Assembly: GCA_021292165.1 (NCBI GenBank)
Contig: JAHFWL010000181.1
Coordinates: forward strand, 266,523 to 330,522
Direction: 5' to 3'
From: Shinisaurus crocodilurus
Taxonomy: Eukaryota > Chordata > Lepidosauria > Squamata > Shinisauridae
DNA: 64,000 nucleotides
Within the stretch, counting starts at the first letter, position 1; the number at the start of each line of letters is the position of its first letter. The notes beneath the pieces were generated by a model, which saw only the letters and a program-made list of their open reading frames with translations, was not told the origin of the DNA and did no database searches. Made by a program: the position numbers and the translations under genes. Below, in pieces: positions 62,165 through 64,000 of this stretch.

Positions 62165-62535
62165 TTACTGCTCTTGCTACTTTTGAACGTGTCTCCTACA
62201 ACCGTCAATTTAGGGATGCTTGTTGAGATATATGGACTGCTTAAATTCGCGTATATATGTGAAATGGAACTGTTAAATCCTTCTTTATTCCTTTTTTATT
62301 AATATTATCATCATCATCATCATCATCTTCATCATCATTAATTTCGATACTGCTCAATAGCTGAAGCTCTCTGGGTGGTTCACAACAATTCATAAATTAC
62401 ATCAAGGCTGATGTAAAAGATTATTGTGCGCGGATATGTTTTATGATATGGACTTTCTTCTCTTTTTCCCGCTTTTGTTTCTCCTCTCTGTTATTGTTGC
62501 ATTTGCAGATTTAAAAACAAAAACACCGTTGAAAC

Positions 62536-62661
62536 ATCCTTCCCCGACCTGATTCCCTCCAGGTGTGTTGGACTACAAGTCCCATTGGCCATGCTGGCTG
62601 GGAATGATGGGAGTTGCCGTCCAATGCATCTAGAGGGCACTCAGTGGGGGAAGGTTGGCTT
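62536..62661. mobile_element. Palindromic MITE family B
   Basis: CCTTCCCCGACCTGATTCCC to GCACTCAGTGGGGGAAGG, central TTGGACTACAAGTCCCATTG and its inverted copy. Confidence 0.75.
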
Positions 62662-62846
62662 AGACGGGATGACGTGCTGTGTTCCTGGTGTGGGAAAGGT
62701 GTAACTCAGGCGGAAGCATTTATTTCTTTTAATAGTGCCCTCTTGTCAAATGGGTAGGGTGTGCCCCTTCCCAGAGAGTAATTTGCAGACAGGAGGAGTT
62801 TAAAATTACCAGGTTGGAAGCAGAGTGGAGTTGCAAAATAACAAGA

Positions 62847-62847
<1 letters not shown>

Positions 62848-62894
<47 letters not shown>
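62848..62894. repeat. ATT microsatellite
   Basis: About 15 ATT units. Confidence 0.93.
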
Positions 62895-62895
<1 letters not shown>

Positions 62896-63047
62896 GAGAC
62901 CAACATGCCTTAGGACAAAGCTGCCCTTCAAATGAACTCCACCTTTTGAAGCTCTCAGACGGATCATGTCGGTTCACAATGTGCAAGGCACAAATCCCCT
63001 GGCATCTCCAGTTCGGGCCAGGAAAGGCCTATCTGAAACCCCGTGAC

Positions 63048-63144
63048 TGCTGCTGCTAGGTACCAAAAAGATCTGGGGCTCAGTCCCACAGGACAAAAAA
63101 ACTACTGCACAAATTTGCAGATGCTAATCTACTTGTGCTCTAAA

Positions 63145-63179
<35 letters not shown>

Positions 63180-63478
63180 TAAAGGACCCTGTCTCCCAAG
63201 GACACCCCCTATTTGTAAAAAGGGATGTATGGAACCTCAGGCAGAAAGATTCAAGTGGGGGGCAGCAGGAGGGGAAGATGCACAAGTGGGCAAAAAGCCA
63301 GCTGATCCAGGGGGATCAGATGCGACAGGGATGCTCAGGGATCCTGTCCCTTTCTTTCAGCAAGTGCCCCTGGACAGCAGGGTGGTGGGGCAGAGGGCCT
63401 CCCAGAGATTCGGGGCTCCACATGAAAGATTTGGGGCTCCAGCCCTAGTGCGGGGGGGAGGCTAACACCGCCTCTGCC
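63048..63478. mobile_element. Second copy of the CAGGGACGGTGCTAG hAT-like family
   Basis: It aligns along its length with 57574-58004, from the AGATCTGGGGCTCAG block to TAACACCGCCTCTG. A GT microsatellite (63149-63178) has grown inside this copy only. Its left terminus is eroded. Confidence 0.8.
63149..63178. repeat. GT microsatellite inside a hAT-like copy
   Basis: About 15 GT units; absent from the sister element at 57574. Confidence 0.93.
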
Positions 63479-63689
63479 TGATAATCAGAGCACACACAAC
63501 ACTGATTGGACCAAGAGTCTGTTTAGGTATGAGGCTGTTTTCTATGCTGCTAAGGAAAGCAAGCAGAGAACAGGAGATCTTTCTCCAGACCACGCCAGAG
63601 TTTTCTGCAAGATGCTCACCCCGGCAGCCGCTGGGATAGCCCCTTTGTAAGCCAGGGTGCAGAAGCTCTTTTCAGAGAAGCGTGGGGGG

Positions 63690-63945
63690 GGCGCCTACCA
63701 GTGGTGGGCGGGGGTCAGACAAAGGGGTGGGGCCAAAACAGCACATATTTTAGGCTTGAAGATTGAACTGCCAGCCAACTAAGCCATCGGAAAGGCATTC
63801 AACCTTTTAGAAGGGGGGGGAGATTGCACAAAAAACTGGGGAAACCACCAATCGATTGGTAGTTGGGGGACAGGGTGTAGCCGTCTGGGGAACCCTGGAA
63901 GTCCAGATTGGGATGGCCAGATGGGCCAATTTGGTCCATGGCCTG
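63690..63945. repeat. Relative of the 12304-12592 repeat, reversed
   Basis: CCAGTGGTGGGCGGGGGTCA, GGCATTCAACCTTTTAGAAG, CCACCAATCGATTGGTAG. Confidence 0.65.
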
Positions 63946-63947
63946 AG

Positions 63948-64000
63948 GCCAACCGATTTGGAGGGCTTTAAAAGGGATTGGACAAATTCATGGAGGAGAA
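63948..64000 (+). mobile_element. CR1 LINE fragment, cut by the window end
   Basis: ATTTGGAGGGCTTTAAAAGG to CAAATTCATGGAGGAGAA. Confidence 0.75.

Overview
The window is nuclear DNA from a vertebrate, most likely a squamate reptile (probably a lizard). The genes have introns with GT-AG borders. The space between them is packed with families typical of squamates: CR1 and L2 LINE ends, a MIR-like tRNA-derived SINE in about 19 copies, a SINE resembling Sauria SINEs, 5S-rRNA-derived SINEs, and several families of short palindromic hAT elements. No bacterial, plasmid or intact viral features were seen. Species assignment is inference, since no database search was possible.

Region 1 (1-13,627, plus strand) holds the 3' half of MYO19 (unconventional myosin-XIX). 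Nine coding exons encode the last 419 residues: the end of the motor, the IQ neck and the mitochondrial-targeting tail. The introns are full of repeats, and in some places repeats abut the exon borders. Region 2 (13,628-15,511) is the short convergent spacer; both 3' UTRs lie in it and it contains MITE and SINE insertions. Region 3 (15,512-22,600, minus strand) is a complete ZNHIT3 gene of five coding exons (one only 32 bp), 162 residues, with all eight zinc ligands of the HIT finger. Its 5' end sits in a CpG-rich segment followed by a GT/GC/AT alternating tract. As I recall, tail-to-tail MYO19-ZNHIT3 is also the human chromosome 17q12 arrangement.

Region 4 (22,600-29,700) is intergenic repeat. 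Region 5 (29,735-30,739, minus strand) is an intact intronless class A GPCR of 334 residues. It shows hallmarks of the lysophospholipid/cannabinoid/melanocortin (MECA-like) branch: no Cys 3.25, two Cys in the second extracellular loop, no Pro 5.50. I cannot assign it to a named receptor. Region 6 (30,740-47,000) is repeat-rich and includes a hAT element with an 8-bp target duplication and a transposase remnant. Region 7 (about 47,050-47,200, plus strand) has a TATA box followed by a candidate signal-peptide first exon ending in a good donor. In mammals a CC chemokine cluster lies beyond ZNHIT3, so a small secreted protein is plausible, but I found no second exon. Region 8 (47,200-64,000) is again CR1, SINE and hAT material with no recognisable host gene.

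MYO19 (mitochondrial outer-membrane motor) and ZNHIT3 (box C/D snoRNP assembly) are unrelated in function; they are neighbours by synteny. Most of the unusual biology here is the repeat landscape: nested insertions that can be ordered in time, palindromic MITEs carrying a ZNF143-like motif, 5S-derived SINEs with CR1 tails, and repeats supplying or bordering splice and polyadenylation signals.
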